From Pleurodeles waltl (taxonomy: Eukaryota; Chordata; Amphibia; Caudata; Salamandridae): a DNA stretch of 64,000 nucleotides. This document shows, in pieces, positions 11,867 through 23,559 of this stretch. The translations under genes and the position numbers were made by a program. Position 1 is the first letter of the stretch. Each line of letters starts with the position of its first letter. Below the pieces are notes generated by a model. The model worked only from the letters and a program-made list of their open reading frames with translations. It did not search any database and had not been told where the DNA came from. The stretch spans positions 1,176,052,863-1,176,116,862 of the forward strand of contig NC_090437.1 of the NCBI RefSeq assembly GCF_031143425.1, written 5' to 3'.

Positions 11867-12581
11867 CAGGGCCTCTGCCCTACCTCATCAGACACTTGCT
11901 GGAGAAGAAACCTGAACCAGAACTACATCCTGCCAAGAAGAACTGCCTGGCTGCTCAAAGGACTCACCTGTCTGCTTTCTCCAAAGGACTGCTGCCTTGC
12001 TGTTGGCCTGCTGCCTTGCTGAACTCTTGTCTGGCTGTAAAAGTGCACTCCAAGGGCTTGGATAGAGCTTGCCTCCTGTTCCCTGAAGTCTCAGGACCAA
12101 AAAGACTTCTCTTTTTCACTTGGACGCTTCGTGCGCCGAAATTTTCGACGCACAGCTTGTTCAATGCAACGCCTTTGGGACGACCGGAACTTCGACGCAC
12201 GGCCTCGCAAGGACAACGCCGCCCGACTTCCAGAGGAGAAATCGACGCAACACCTGCCGTGATATCGAAACTTCGACGCACAGCCCCGCGGAAGGACGCT
12301 CAGCCGGAAAACAAGCAGGAGAATCCACGCACAGAGCCGGGACATCTGGTAATCCCCATGACCCATAGAAAGAGACTGTCCGCGCGTCGGAAAACGACGC
12401 ACGACTTCCCCGCGTGAAAAATAACGAAGCAAGTCCGTGTGTGCTGGGGAGAAATCGAAGCACACACCATTTTTCCACGTATCTCTTCTTCTGCGGCCCT
12501 TTGCGGAGATTTTCCTCCAGAAACCAGGTACTTTGTGCTTGAAAGAGACTTTGTTTGCTTTTTAAAGACTTAAGACACTTT

Positions 12582-13125
12582 GGGGGTCATTCTGACTTTG
12601 GCGGGCGGCGGACGCCACCCGCCAAAGTAACCCCGTCGTAAGACCGCTCCGCGGTCAAAAGACCGCGGGGGGTCATTTCGACTTTCCCGCTGGGCTGGCG
12701 GGTGACCGCCAAAAGGGCGCCCGCCGGCCCAGCGGGAAAGACCCTGCAACAATGAAGCCGGCTCCGAATGGAGCAGGCGGAGTTGCAGGGGTGCGACGGG
12801 TGCAGTTGCAAAGCAGACAGTGAAAATCTTTATGGGGCCCTGTTAGGGGGCCCCTGCACTGCCCATGCCAGTGGCCCCACGACACCCGTTCCCGCCATCC
12901 TGCGGGAAGGGGGTCGGAATCCCCATGGTGGCGCTGCAAGCAGCGCCGCCATGGAGGATTCTCCAGGCCAGGGGAAATCCGGCGGGAAACCGCTGGATCC
13001 CCTTTTCTGACCGCGGCTTTACCTCCGCGGTCAGAATGGCCCTGGAAGCACCGCCAGCCTGTTGGTGGTGCTTCTGTGTCCCTCCACCCTGGCGGTCGAT
13101 GACCGCCAGGTTTGGAATGAGGGCC
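12582..13125. mobile_element. Harbinger-type hairpin MITE (copy A)
   Basis: A non-autonomous element nested in the solo LTR, flanked by TTT on both sides (12579-12581 and 13126-13128). Its ends read GGGGGTCATTCTGAC and, reversed, GGCCCTCATTCCAAAC, related to the ends of the full Harbinger copy at 36339. The inside is a chain of inverted repeats such as CCGCGGTC/GACCGCGG around 12650 and a 21-bp pair, CTTTCCCGCTGGG and its complement, around 12683-12740. It has no coding capacity. Confidence 0.8.
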
Positions 13126-15548
13126 TTTATATCACTTTTCAGTGATATCTTTACAAATTCATATTGCATCTTTGATCGTTTTGACCTGCAAATACCCAGA
13201 TAAATATTATATATTTTTCTAAACACTGTGTGGTGTATTTTTGTGGTGTTATATTATGGTATTGGATGATTTATTGCACAAATACTTTACACATTGCCTT
13301 CTAAGTTAAGCCTGACTAATCGTGCTAAGCTACCAGAGGGTGGGCACAGGCTGATTTTGGATTGTGTGTGACTTACCCTGACTAGAGTGAGGGTTCTTGC
13401 TTGGACAGAGGGCAACCTGACTTCCAACCAAAAACCCCATTTCTAACACCCGGGCAGTGTTACTACACCTCATATTCTGGGTTTGCTGTGGGGCTTTAAT
13501 TTGGGTACACCCCGTTGTTCCCTTCAAGTGCACTGCCACAGAAATTGACCTTGAGGGTAGATATGTATTTGTAGAGGGCCAGTTTGATGACCACCCACTC
13601 CTTTTGCGAAGCATCTATGCACCCAATATAGATCAGCAATCCATCCCGGCCCCCCTCACAGTTATCATCACAAAGTGGGAGCATATTCCGATGCTCAGTG
13701 GCAGAGATTTTAACAGTGTACTTTACACCGCCCTCGAGCGTTCACCCCCCCCCACTGCTGACCTCCCGTTTAGTAGCGGCTGAGGTGGGACATTAGTTGC
13801 TTCTGGACAGCTGGTGTGTATTATACCTGGATTTAAAGAACTATTCCTACTATTCCCTGCCCCACGACTTATATGTGAGACTAGATTCTGTGCCACCCAG
13901 CCATTTACGTGAGGGTGGAAACAGTAGAATATCTTGGTCAGATCTTTTCTGATCATTACCCATTGCAGTTGCATTAGGGCCGGGGAGTTCCTCGTCCACC
14001 TGTCCCTACATGTTAGTTTCAAGGAAAGTGAGTTTTGGGACTCAACCCAGGACGTTTGACTCAATATATGGCAGAGAATTGGGGTGCAACAACGTCCAGG
14101 CCCATAGAATGGGAGGCTCTTAAAGTGGTGCATTGGGGACATGACATTAATGCTGTGGTGGAATTGCGGGCTGACGTACACAGAGCACTAATGATCCTGG
14201 AGCAGTCCCTCAGCATGCTAGAGACAGAATCTCATGCAACCCCAGCGGGTCGCAGAACTCTTGCAGATGCCAGGGAACGACATGCACAACTAGTAGCCCA
14301 ACTGTGATGTTTTGGTTTCCGGGCCAATCAAGCTAAGATGTATGCCTAGTGATACAGGTATGGTCGACTAGTAGCCTGGCTGCTATATAATGCGAGCCCA
14401 AATTCTCCTCTCACTGTGATTTGTCATCTCTGACCTGCAACGTCATTAGTCAGTCGAATATGCATGTCACTTTCATATCATACTATAGGGCACTCTACCA
14501 CCTGCCTGATATTGACTGGACTGTTAGCATACAGGCCTTTATAGAGGAAATAGTATTGCCCACTGTAGACCAGTTAGCCTGAAAAGACCTGCATCTCAAC
14601 CTTACAGAATAGGAGTTTAGAGCATCCATCAGAGGGTCACCCACAGGTAAAACTCCCTGCCTAGATGGCCTTCCTGTTGAGTTTTATGAGACTTATGAAG
14701 GCATTCTAGGACCTAAATTACTGGAGTTATATTAGGCGGATCTGGAGGAATGGAGACTACACCCAACACTGCAAATCCCTCCTAGTTTCTTTACCGAAAC
14801 CTGATAAGGACCCTCTGGAGGTGACATCCTACCATCCCCTGTCCATGTTAGACAAGGACCATAAAATCCTCCTTAAGATCATTGCTGGCCACCTCCTGAA
14901 GCATATGCCTCAGCTTGTACACGCCGATCCAAATAGCTTCATCCCTGGTCATTCCACTACTCTTAATATCCGTAGGCTCCACAGGTTGTTGGGACTTGTC
15001 CCGCCCCATTAGGCGTATGCTGCTTGTTTGGGGCACAACCTTGAGTGAGCATTTGATACCGTGCACTGGGCCTACATGTTCGCAGTGCTCTCATGGTTTG
15101 GCATCCCAGTGCGTTTGCAGCACCTCATTTGCTTATTTTACCCAGCTCCTGTGGCCTGAGTTAAGAGAGGCTAACTCATTTTGGCCCCAAAAGATATAAG
15201 CCAGGGCACGCACCAGGGATGCCAACTGTTGCACTCTTATTTGCACTGGCAGTGGAGCCACTGGCCCAGAGCTTGCAACACGATGGGGAGGACTGGGGTA
15301 TCTGATTAGGGGATGAGTTGCACGCTGTCTCTTTCTATGCAGATGATGTCCTTATTTACATCTGTGACATCAGGCATGGAATTGGAAGAATTGAGATTGC
15401 CCTGGCTGAATTTCAAGAAGCTTTGGGAATGGTTGTGAACTGGGCAAAGACATGCCTGTTCCCTGTGCACTCAGATTGCCTGCCACACCATCTAATAGTG
15501 TGACCCCTCATAGTGTGATGGGAGCCTCATACATTTTGCTATCTCAGT

Positions 15549-16072
15549 TTGGTGAAAGAGGGCTTGGAACAAGCTCTTAAGAACCACCCCCAAGATGTAT
15601 TCAGTTACATGCTGGCCTTTAGGAACCAGACAGCCCGCTTCCGGAAACTCACCCAGGAGAATCTGGAAATTAGTCAGTAGAACATGAAATGCATTTATGA
15701 CCAGAATTCCACTCTGGCTGAGTTTCAGCCTGGCCAGAAAGTGTAGGTAATGGCCCCAGTAGAGCCCCGTGCTCTCGAAGACCATTGGTCTGGGCCATTT
15801 GAGGTTAAGGAGCGCAAGAGTAATGTCATCTACCTGGTTGACATGCAGACTCCTCTGAACCCTTTGAGGGTCCTGCACGTGAACCACCTCAAGCTGCACT
15901 CTGAGAGGTCTGAATTGTCCATGCTCTTGGTCATGGATGATGGAGTGGAAGAGGAGAGTGAACCTCTCCCCGACCTCCTGTCTTCCAAAGAGCAGGATGG
16001 GTCAGTGGAGGGGGTGAACCTCTCCCCGACCTCCTGTCTTCCAAAGAGCAGGATGGGTCAGTGGATGGGGTG
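15549..16072 (+). pseudogene. Integrase C-terminal region of gypsy/Gmr1-like pol
   Basis: One frame runs from LVKEGLEQALKNHPQD through FRNQTARFRKLTQENLE to FQPGQKV and WSGPFEVKERKSNV, ending in LRVLHVNHLKLH. The GQKV...W.GPF.V pattern is typical of integrase C-terminal domains of Ty3/gypsy-type elements. In-frame TAG codons occur near 15678 and 15744. The frame then passes into an acidic linker (DDGVEEESEPLPDLLS) that precedes the RT in this element type. The 56-bp duplication at 15961 disrupts the linker. The catalytic core of integrase is not present. Confidence 0.75.
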
Positions 16073-16080
16073 AACCTCTC
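15961..16080 (+). repeat. Tandem 56-bp duplication inside pol linker
   Basis: A 56-bp unit beginning AACCTCTCCCCGACC occurs at 15961-16016 and 16017-16072, nearly identical, with a third partial start at 16073. Because 56 is not a multiple of three, the duplication shifts the frame. Confidence 0.9.
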
Positions 16081-16089
16081 CCCTACACT

Positions 16090-16972
16090 AACCATAGAAC
16101 AGCACAGGGACTGTCACCAGTTACTTGGACAGTTCGCCTCTATGTTCTCGCTCACCACGGGTGTCACCTAATGGTGTACTCATGACATTGACACTGGGGA
16201 CAGCCTACCTGTTAAGCAGAGGTGTTACAGAGTGACTGATAGAGTGAGGAACAGCATTAAAGAAGAAGTCTCTAAGACTTCTGTTCTGTGTTGACTACTG
16301 GGAGATCAAAGCGTAACTAAGACTGGAAAGCACCCTATCCCCTGAGCTGTTGAGCTCATCGACCGGCTGGGGCCTGCCAAGTTCCTCAGCATGCTTGCTC
16401 TAATGTTTGCATACTGGCAGATTGCCTTAACTGAGGGGGTCAAGGAGAGGTCGGTGTTCTCAACACCAGAGGGACATTACCAGTTCCTTGTCATGCACTT
16501 TGGTTTGAAGAATGCCCGTGCCACATTCCAGAGGTTGGTCAACCAGGTCCTCGCTGAGTTGGAGAATTTCAGGATTGCCTACCTGAACGACATTGCTGTC
16601 TTCAGCTCTAGATGGGAGGACCACTTGTACCACTTGTATCACCTCTGGGAAGTGCAGAGTGCAGGCCTCACTATCAAGGACAGTAAGTGCCAGATAGAGC
16701 AGTGGTCTGTGGAATATTTCGGGCACCAGGTAGGTAGCGGCCAGGTGGCACCCCTCCAAGCCAAGATTGACACCATTCTGGCTTGGGCACCCTCCCAAGG
16801 CCCATGCTGGGATGAGAGCCTTTTTAGATCTCACCGGGTATCACAGGAGATTCGTTAAGGGGTATGGCATCATTGTTGTCCCCTTTAGAGAGCTGACTTC
16901 CAAGAATTAGCACCATCAGGTGATATGGACAGAGGAATGCCAGACGGCTTTTGACACCCTGAAAGAAGCAGG
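16090..16972 (+). pseudogene. Reverse transcriptase/RNase H remnant of gypsy/Gmr1-like pol
   Basis: N-terminal RT sequence appears as LLGQFASMFSLT and THDIDTGDSLPVKQR, followed after frame breaks by LRFCVDY-like sequence. A good frame (16391-16858) has YWQIALTEGVKERS, FSTPEGHYQFLVM, FGLKNARATFQRLVNQVL and GHQVGSGQVAPLQAKID. The usual YLDD active site reads YLND (16580-16591), so one catalytic Asp is lost. An RNase H start, WTEECQTAFDTLKEA, appears at 16923 in another frame, then homology ends. It follows the integrase region in the same orientation. Confidence 0.8.
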
Positions 16973-16975
16973 AGT

Positions 16976-17345
16976 AGCTTGTGGGTCTTTGTTGGGGTGG
17001 GACAGCGCAGGGGCTGGGCAGGGGGGCGAATTAATAAAAAAAAAATGTTTTAAATCACTTACCTGCTTTGCTGCCGTTGTTGCAGCCGCTGCACCATTCC
17101 TCTCCTGCACTGCAGGCACAGTCTCCCCGCCTGCCCTGCAGCCAGTCCTGATGCTGCTCAAAGCAGAGTTCGGATTGGCTTGGAGCGACCAGCCAGGGCG
17201 CTCTCAGGCAGATTAGGAGCCTGTGCCTGCTCTCTCCAGTCCGGCTCTGTGCAGTCCTCTCCATAGCTGTCATCCCCAATGCCCCGCCCTATTTACTACA
17301 AAACAATAATAAACACAGTTTATTATCGTTTTGTTGTAAAAGATT
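16976..17345. other. Unclassified repeat-like segment
   Basis: No gene is visible. It has a short A-run after AATTAAT (about 17030), a GC-rich middle and an AT-rich hairpin at its right end. The abrupt change from pol homology at 16975 suggests an insertion, but I cannot name the family. Confidence 0.35.
17297..17338. repeat. AT-rich hairpin
   Basis: TACAAAACAATAATAAA is followed after a 5-base loop by a near-perfect reverse complement (TTTATTATCGTTTTG...). It could be a terminal or foldback structure of a small element; function unknown. Confidence 0.6.
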
Positions 17346-19765
17346 TGCAGCTGCTATTGCTGGCAGGGGCGACACTCCTCCACCATAGCTGAGGAGCTGC
17401 CACTGAAGGGTACACACACCACATTTGTTTCATAAATGGCCATTGTATTGATATTACCTCGACTATATATGATTCTTCACATCACACCAGCGTTTCTAAG
17501 CACTGTAAGTAACATATATTACTCTTACTCGAATAAAGGTACTCAAAGGAAGCTTACTTCACTTGGCCACATTCTCACCCAAACATACTTCCGAATGCCC
17601 TAAATGTTGTTTAAACATTAAAATACATATAATACAAATGACCAGGTTGTTACCCCGAAGAACATTTCTGTGCACGCGCTGTGGAAATGCTTATAAACAC
17701 AAGCAAAGAAATTTTGCATAACTGCTGAATTATAGTACGCCCTTGCCATGTGTGGTTTATTAGTATGTGCCAGAAGAGAAAAGCTCTATAGGTGAAACAG
17801 CTACAATTCTTCCTAAATAATCAAATTGCAAAGATGTTTAATTGGCACGGAAATTACTAGTCTAATCTTGCATTTGTTTGCCGGGGTTGGATCCTTTCAC
17901 TCTGCGCCCACCCCATCTCTGTTAAATCGACCAATCAATGTAAGCCGACCGCAGCTGACATCTTGAATGCGAGAAGCATCTGCAGATTGCGTTGTCCTTG
18001 TTTCCTGCCCACCTCAGTTCGACTCTGCACTGCATTGATCGAGATCCTTTTGTTAAATGAAAAGCGCTGTAAGCTTTTAAAGCTTTACTGATCTGCAGGT
18101 AAAATTGCTTATCTATAATGTTTTTCTTCCTCAATGCTAGAAAGTAAGCCTGACTGCTAAGTAATAGTTTTGGAACTCGTTAATGTTCGCAACGTGATGC
18201 TTGACAGAGGATCGATAGGATGCGCGTTTTAGACACCTCATGCTCGCCGGCTTGAGTAAGGCACACCATGTCCTATGTAGCAAACAGAAAACAAACTTGT
18301 CTTTCCAAGGGTGGATGGTATTAAACAGCTTTCTTTCAGATTCTATAAATATATCAGGTTTATAAGGATTAATTTATGTTGATATTTTAAAATTACTCAT
18401 TGCAGTGCTGCAAACATTTAGACGCCTTCATTGTTGGGAAGTAATGAATGAATGAAGCTAACAGGCCACTCCACTGTCCAGCTCATTAAATGTAAAATGT
18501 GTCTTAATATCTATAACATACATATGAGGACGTCCTCTCATACTTTTCTGATCCTTCCATGCACTCTTGGGATGTGGGTATAACCATAATACTGAAGGCC
18601 AGACCTCAGGGTTACGAAGGGGCAGGTTTACTCATTTTACACTGAGTGCAGCAGCCAGATTTGGCGCGTTGCACTGCACCAGGTGGAAACATGGCACATA
18701 TCTTCTAAGCCTGGCCTGCTTCTGCTGTCATTCCCTGAACCTGTGCTCAAATTAGGCTGCAATGCGCAATGTTCAACCTTCCATCCTGGTGCAGACATGA
18801 GAGTCTATAGGGTTTGTACAGGAAATATATACACATTCGTATACGTAGACACATTTCAGTGCTGAAATACACAGCTCTCGCAAGGTGTGTGCTGTAGACT
18901 TTAGGACACATGCAATTCCTGTGCTTTTTGTGGAAAAAAAAAACATTTTACCTTGTTACACCTGCTTCAAGGAGGCCTTCGTTTTTGACTCAAAGCCCAG
19001 CATGGCTATCTTAGCAAATCAGGGTTTGAATCTGTGGGAAAGTCATTCTTTTTGCCCTGATCACCACCCATTTTTAGGGTCGAGCCTGCATCGCATGCGC
19101 TTGTGCATGCTTTTCGCTTGCGAGACACTTTAGTAAATAGAAGAGGGCTCGGAGCCCTGACCATGTTACGTCAATGTCTTTCATTGGTTCGTGGGCTTGC
19201 CTTTCAAAACCTGCTTGCTTTCATTAGTGGAAGACACGCATATGTTATGCCATTTCCGGTGGTTAGCCCTCCTCGAGCGCAGTTACCAAGTACTGAAAAC
19301 ATGCGAGGCTCGCTGTTTCCCATCAGGTTTGTGGACTACTTTTTATCTTTTTTTCACAGCGCGATCTCGCTTGGCTGAAGTCCAGCGCTTTGCATGACAT
19401 CGACCCTGGTACATAGTTAATTGCTCTTTTGCCGGTTACATACCTAATTGCACTTTTGCCAATAGGTTTCACCACGAGTGAACTGTAGCAGCGCGATGGC
19501 GCTCTTTTTTTTTTCTACCTGCATGCTGTCTTCAACTGTCTGTATGAGTGAACTGTAGCAGCACGATTGTGCTGTTTTTTTCATTTAATGTGGCAAGAAA
19601 AGTCTGGTTGGGAGTTTACAACTGCTAATAGATTTAACTCGGAGAAATGCGCGACCCTACTGCATTGCAAATGCTTGTTTTGACTGATATTGATGGTTAC
19701 TGACTCTGAAAGTGCCCTTGTCTCTGCTACCCAGGCCCAGAGCCAGTGCTCTGCCCTTAAACGCA
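17346..19765. other. No recognisable gene or element
   Basis: About 2.4 kb of moderately AT-rich sequence with no frame resembling a known protein and no clear terminal repeats. The only structure I see is a small local duplication at 19471-19580. It may be old decayed repeat or unique intergenic or intronic DNA. Confidence 0.4.
19471..19580 (+). repeat. Short tandem duplication ending in T-runs
   Basis: Two units of about 75 bp each contain GAGTGAACTGTAGCAGC, a small palindrome around GCGATGGCGC or CGATTGTGC, and a T-run (about 19506 and 19575). Confidence 0.6.
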
Positions 19766-21150
19766 TATGATTTTTGGTATAATTTAATTGGTCAAGACAC
19801 CCTACTGTTAGTCCCTAGTATTCAACAGCACACAGAGATTTAGAGACCAAAGTGGACTTAATGCACGTAAGTGTGCACAGCTGGTGGTGTCTAGTGTTAT
19901 TTTAAAGTCACACCTGCCTTGCAGGCTGCTTTTAAAATAAAACTATGTCCAAAATCGACTTTGAACAAAGTCCAAAACTTCCATTTTATAACTTATAAGT
20001 CACCCCTAAGGTCTGCCATAGGTGTGCTCAGGGTAGGGTGCCTTGCTATAAAAAGCAGGGGCAATATAAAATATGTTATGTATGCCCCGGTTGGGAAAAA
20101 CAGCCAAATTCATTTTTTCCTACTGAAGTTCTGCTAGCCCCATAGGCTAACATGGGAAGACCTTATTAAACTTTAATAAAGTCTATTTTCCCTTGGGAAC
20201 TAGCTACCAAGCGTTCAAAGTATCAAAATGATAGATTTAATAAACACAACAACTTTCCAAGGTCTGATTTATTAGAGCTATTGAGGGATAGTAGTTTTAG
20301 AACTTACTACCCTGAAGTTACCTAAAACAGCCTAAAGCAACCTCTTCTGATTGGTCAGCCTTTTTACAACCTGGGCCAAACTGCTCCCTGAGTGAGTGTG
20401 GAGAGGCCAGGGACTGAAACAATTCAGCCATTTGGTGGGAGGATCTCTGTGTTCTGGAGAGGCAGGAAAGGAAGTGGGCTGGGGAGAAAAAAACTGGACT
20501 TCACAGGTAGGAGCACAGATGCCACATGACCCAGACCAGCCCCCACTTCCCTGACACCCAGCCAACTGGGAACACCCATAATTAGATTAGGAGAGGGGCT
20601 GGAAGGGGGGTGTAGGGAAAAATTAACCACACCTCTAGGATGGGTTAGCCAGACCTGCGCTGCAAGGAGAGAATTTCTTCATTTTGATTTTTGGAGAACT
20701 GTGTATCCTGGGACAAAAATATGTCACACTTACCAAGAAGTGGTCATACCAGAGGGTGGCAACTTGAACCCTATTACTTAGGTTACTCCCCCTCAAGCCA
20801 ACCTACAATTTGACATAAATATGGGAGAGCTGCAGGAGCCCATGAGATCCCTGCCTGAGACAGATGTAGAAGAAGAACTGCCCTGCTGGACGAGTGGACT
20901 GCACAACAGAGGACTACACTCAGAAGGACTGCACCTGCTGCACTATAAAGGCTCCACACAAGAAGGACTTGGTCCGTCTTCAATATAAAGTAGTGGACTC
21001 CCTGAGCAGCAACAGGTAGAAAAGTGATGGAAGAATCCACCTACATATCCACTAAGAAAATGTTCTTCAAACCTTTTGATGCCAGCCCACCCCCCAAACA
21101 CTCCTGCAGTGAAAGAAAAACATTGTGGACTCCCATTCAAATTTTTCACA
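19766..21150 (+). mobile_element. LTR-like repeat, family X copy 1
   Basis: This block matches the order of short motifs in 49749-51600: ACTTATAAGTCACCCCTAAG, a 'cagccaaatt' segment, 'cccataggcta', then ATTAGATTAGGAGAGGG and a Leu/Pro-rich-looking tail. The style is that of the long LTRs elsewhere in the window. Exact ends and target duplications could not be fixed. It has no coding domain. Confidence 0.45.
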
Positions 21151-21959
21151 ATTGTTCCATCAAATTGACAATGTTTAAATATGTCTAGACTTATTTAAAC
21201 ATTGCAACTAAGTTCTGTTACTGTTTTGAAAATGCAATCAAATACATGAAGCCAAACATACTAATCCGGTCAGGCAGTGCTTGCTAACATGCAAATGTAT
21301 CTATAGTGTCATTATTAGAAGTGGGGGTGGAGGTTTTCAAGAGTATTTGGAGTTCCCTTCTTTTAACACATACTCCCAGCTTGGATATAAATGACAACAT
21401 TTGTTAGTGATGGCCCATTAAGGAGAAGTTTACTGCTGCTTATGTTTTTCAGGCTAAAACAAAGCCCTGTTAGCAACATAATGCTTTTTTTGGACAGAGC
21501 CTGGTCCATCCCCCTGGATCATTTGAGGCCCCCGCCTTCCAGTTTGAAGACCTCTGCACTAAGAGTAGGCCGGGGCAGAACTTAATGGAGTTCTACTCCG
21601 TGGAATTCCACAGAGTTGGTTAAAAACTTTATGGAAATATGTGGAGTTCCATGTGTGGCATAGTGCCGCCTGGTTACCACCCTAGTCATGCGCCCGATCT
21701 CGGAAGCCTGCATTGCCCTTCCGAGATCTGGTACAAGTCTCCACCTACACACTTCCTTTCATCAGCTGCCCTCCCTCACAAACTTGCTACAGAGGGCCAA
21801 GCACCCCCCATCTTGCACCGACCTTGCAATTGCTTCCTCTGCACACAGCCTCAGACTGCCCTTTCTTTAGGGCCCAGCAATAGTCAGCAGCAAACCAGCT
21901 CACAACCAGGGCCTGGTATTCTCACAAAGGGCCTTACCTTGCTTGCTGCTGGCCTCTAA
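21151..21959. other. No recognisable gene; one small hairpin
   Basis: No coding homology is seen. A perfect 11-bp inverted repeat (GATCTCGGAAG / CTTCCGAGATC) with a short loop lies at 21696-21728. The rest may be decayed repeat. Confidence 0.4.
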
Positions 21960-22415
21960 GGCACTCTCTCAGGCCACACACACATGTACATGTCCTACCT
22001 TTCAATTATACCGCATCTTGCCTTATGAGCAACCTAGGGCATAGGCATGGAAAGAGGTTTTAACTGCAAAGTCGACATGGCAGTTTAAACTGCACACCCA
22101 AGCTCTGCAAAGGCAGGCCTAAGATATGCTTAAATGGCTACTTAAGTGGGTGGCACAATCAGTGCAGTAGGCCCACTACTAACATTTAATTTACAGGCCC
22201 TGGGCACATGTAGTGCACTCTACTAGGGACTTATAAGTAAATTAAACATGCTAATTCGGGATAAGCCAATACTACCATGTTTTAAGGAGTTAACACATGC
22301 ACTTTAGGGCTGGTTAGCAGTGGTGATGTGCTCAGCCCTATGACCAACAAAAAGAACTTGAGCAGAAAATGGAGTCTGGGGTAAGACCACCCTAAGGCTG
22401 ACAGGTCTAGCAATA
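21960..22415 (-). mobile_element. Reverse-oriented LTR fragment
   Basis: Read on the minus strand this matches the 5' part of the LTR at 10839: 'actagtgggcct', 'agtccctagtagagtgcac' and the shared lead-in. On the plus strand it ends 'gacaggtctagcaata' directly at a pentanucleotide microsatellite. Only the U3 start is present, so it is truncated. Confidence 0.5.
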
Positions 22416-22517
22416 ATGTAACATAACATAACATTACATGACATAACATAAAATAACATTACATAACATAACATAATATGACATAACATAACATAACATA
22501 ACACAACATAACATAAC
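22416..22517. repeat. (ACATA)n microsatellite
   Basis: About 100 bp of slightly imperfect ACATA pentanucleotides. The minus-strand Met/Leu/Cys-rich frame over it is an artefact of the repeat. Confidence 0.9.
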
Positions 22518-23559
22518 GTTCTCTCATCTTTCCCTTGCAGTTTTCAGCAGGAGCTTTATCTAAATACTTAAGTCCTGTGCCCATAATCATTTACATCAAT
22601 CTATGAATTGAACTAAGTAATGCACATGCTGTATTTTATGACCATTTACTCAAGTTTTTTGTTCCAAACCAGTATACCTAGATGCTTTACTTTGGCCCTG
22701 CAAACCTAACCCAGGTTTGTTCTGCTCCTGGTTTGCCAATGTTTCATAGATGAGGCTTTTCCTGCTTATACCTGTGCCTGGTTGTGCCCTACTTTATCTG
22801 AGCTAAATGTTTATATCACAGCTTTTTGTAAAGATATGTTAGATTTTTAGCGAACAGTCTGTACAACCATCTTGACATCTAGATCTGAGATGGGTTTCTT
22901 GTAAAGCATGTTGTAGCGTACTTCAAAAACAATTACTTTCCATTCCTGTTGATTCATTGACTATTTTTTCTGGGCCCAGATATAGGACCAGCCCATGCTA
23001 ATATATATTTCCATGAACTAGCACAGATACTGTTTGAAATAGAAATTGAATACACAGAGATATTGAACTTTCTTGGTTATTACTGTTAGTCTTAATTCCA
23101 ATAGCTGTACACTATTAGTGGGGTCCACGTGTAGTTTATTTGTAATTTTGACTGCTTTCATTTCTGGTTTGGAAACTTGTTGTCCAATTTACTCATTACT
23201 TTGTTATTTTCTTGAGTTTCCTACTAATTAGATGTACAGTATCTGTCCAAGGAACACTACACCATCTAAAACGGGAAGTTCAAAACAATCAAATGACTAG
23301 TAACCATCAGTACGCAGTATGTCCAGCAACTGAGAAGAGGGAACTGTTGTTCAGGTATTTGTTTCCACGTTCATCCCTCTTCTTCTCCCTACTTCTTTAT
23401 TAGAATAAGTTGTGTTGGAGAAATAGCTATAAAACATAGCAAACAATCATAGCCGCCCTCCTAGCCAAAAGAGAATATATATGTCTCCGGACCTCTTCAT
23501 TACAGAAAGCTGTTCATGTCAGAATTACAGCTCCCCATATAGGACACCTCCTGAAATGT
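22518..23559. other. No recognisable gene or element
   Basis: About 1 kb without coding homology, tandem structure or terminal repeats that I can see. Confidence 0.4.

Larger units (their letters stand above)
10839..13448 (+). mobile_element. Solo LTR, 2.6 kb, with CCCGG target duplication
   Basis: The LTR starts TGTTGGACCCGG and ends TTTCTAACA, with TGTT/AACA termini. It is flanked by identical 5-bp CCCGG repeats (10834-10838 and 13449-13453). No internal region or second LTR is present, so it formed by recombination between two LTRs. A TATAAAA box at 11860-11866 gives the plus orientation. A Harbinger-type MITE is nested at 12582-13125; without it the LTR is about 2.06 kb. Relatives in reverse orientation lie at 21960, 29284 and 32882. 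Short open frames inside are not genes. Confidence 0.85.
10760..15503 (+). pseudogene. L1 ORF2 remnant: endonuclease and reverse transcriptase
   Basis: Before the LTR a frame reads IAIVQETHILGG, matching the start of L1 endonucleases. After it come ATEIDLEGRYVFVEG, RSIYAPN and LSGRDFNSV. RT segments are LPKPDKDP (about 14790) followed by SYHPLSMLDKDHKIL, then NSFIPGHSTTLNIRRL, AFDTVHWAYM and YADDVLIYI (YADD at 15336-15347). The pieces lie in different frames with many stops, so it is long dead. The solo LTR splits the endonuclease domain. Confidence 0.75.
10737..15505 (+). mobile_element. Degraded L1 LINE, interrupted by a solo LTR
   Basis: L1-type coding homology begins just right of Harbinger copy 1 and continues after the LTR at 10839-13448. 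Recognisable parts are an endonuclease N-terminal fragment with QETH (about 10785), the rest of the endonuclease (13450-13780), a connecting region (14035-14307) and the reverse transcriptase (about 14630-15503). Neither a 5' end nor a poly(A) tail is visible. The 3' end is lost where gypsy-type sequence begins at about 15505. Confidence 0.75.
15505..16975 (+). mobile_element. Ty3/gypsy fragment with integrase before reverse transcriptase
   Basis: An internal fragment of an LTR retrotransposon without LTRs. Integrase C-terminal sequence comes first, then a spacer, then the reverse transcriptase and the start of RNase H. This order is that of Gmr1-like elements and not of ordinary Ty3/gypsy, where integrase is last. 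It abuts the L1 remnant on the left and unclassified sequence on the right. The edges are set by where coding homology stops. Confidence 0.7.

Noticed and set aside
17346..19765. Possible host exon or regulatory island in the least repetitive stretch
   Set aside because: Frames are short, lack domain signatures, and no paired splice sites give a convincing exon. I cannot support a gene.
22304..22504. Met/Leu/Cys-rich minus-strand frame
   Set aside because: It is translation of the (ACATA)n microsatellite.
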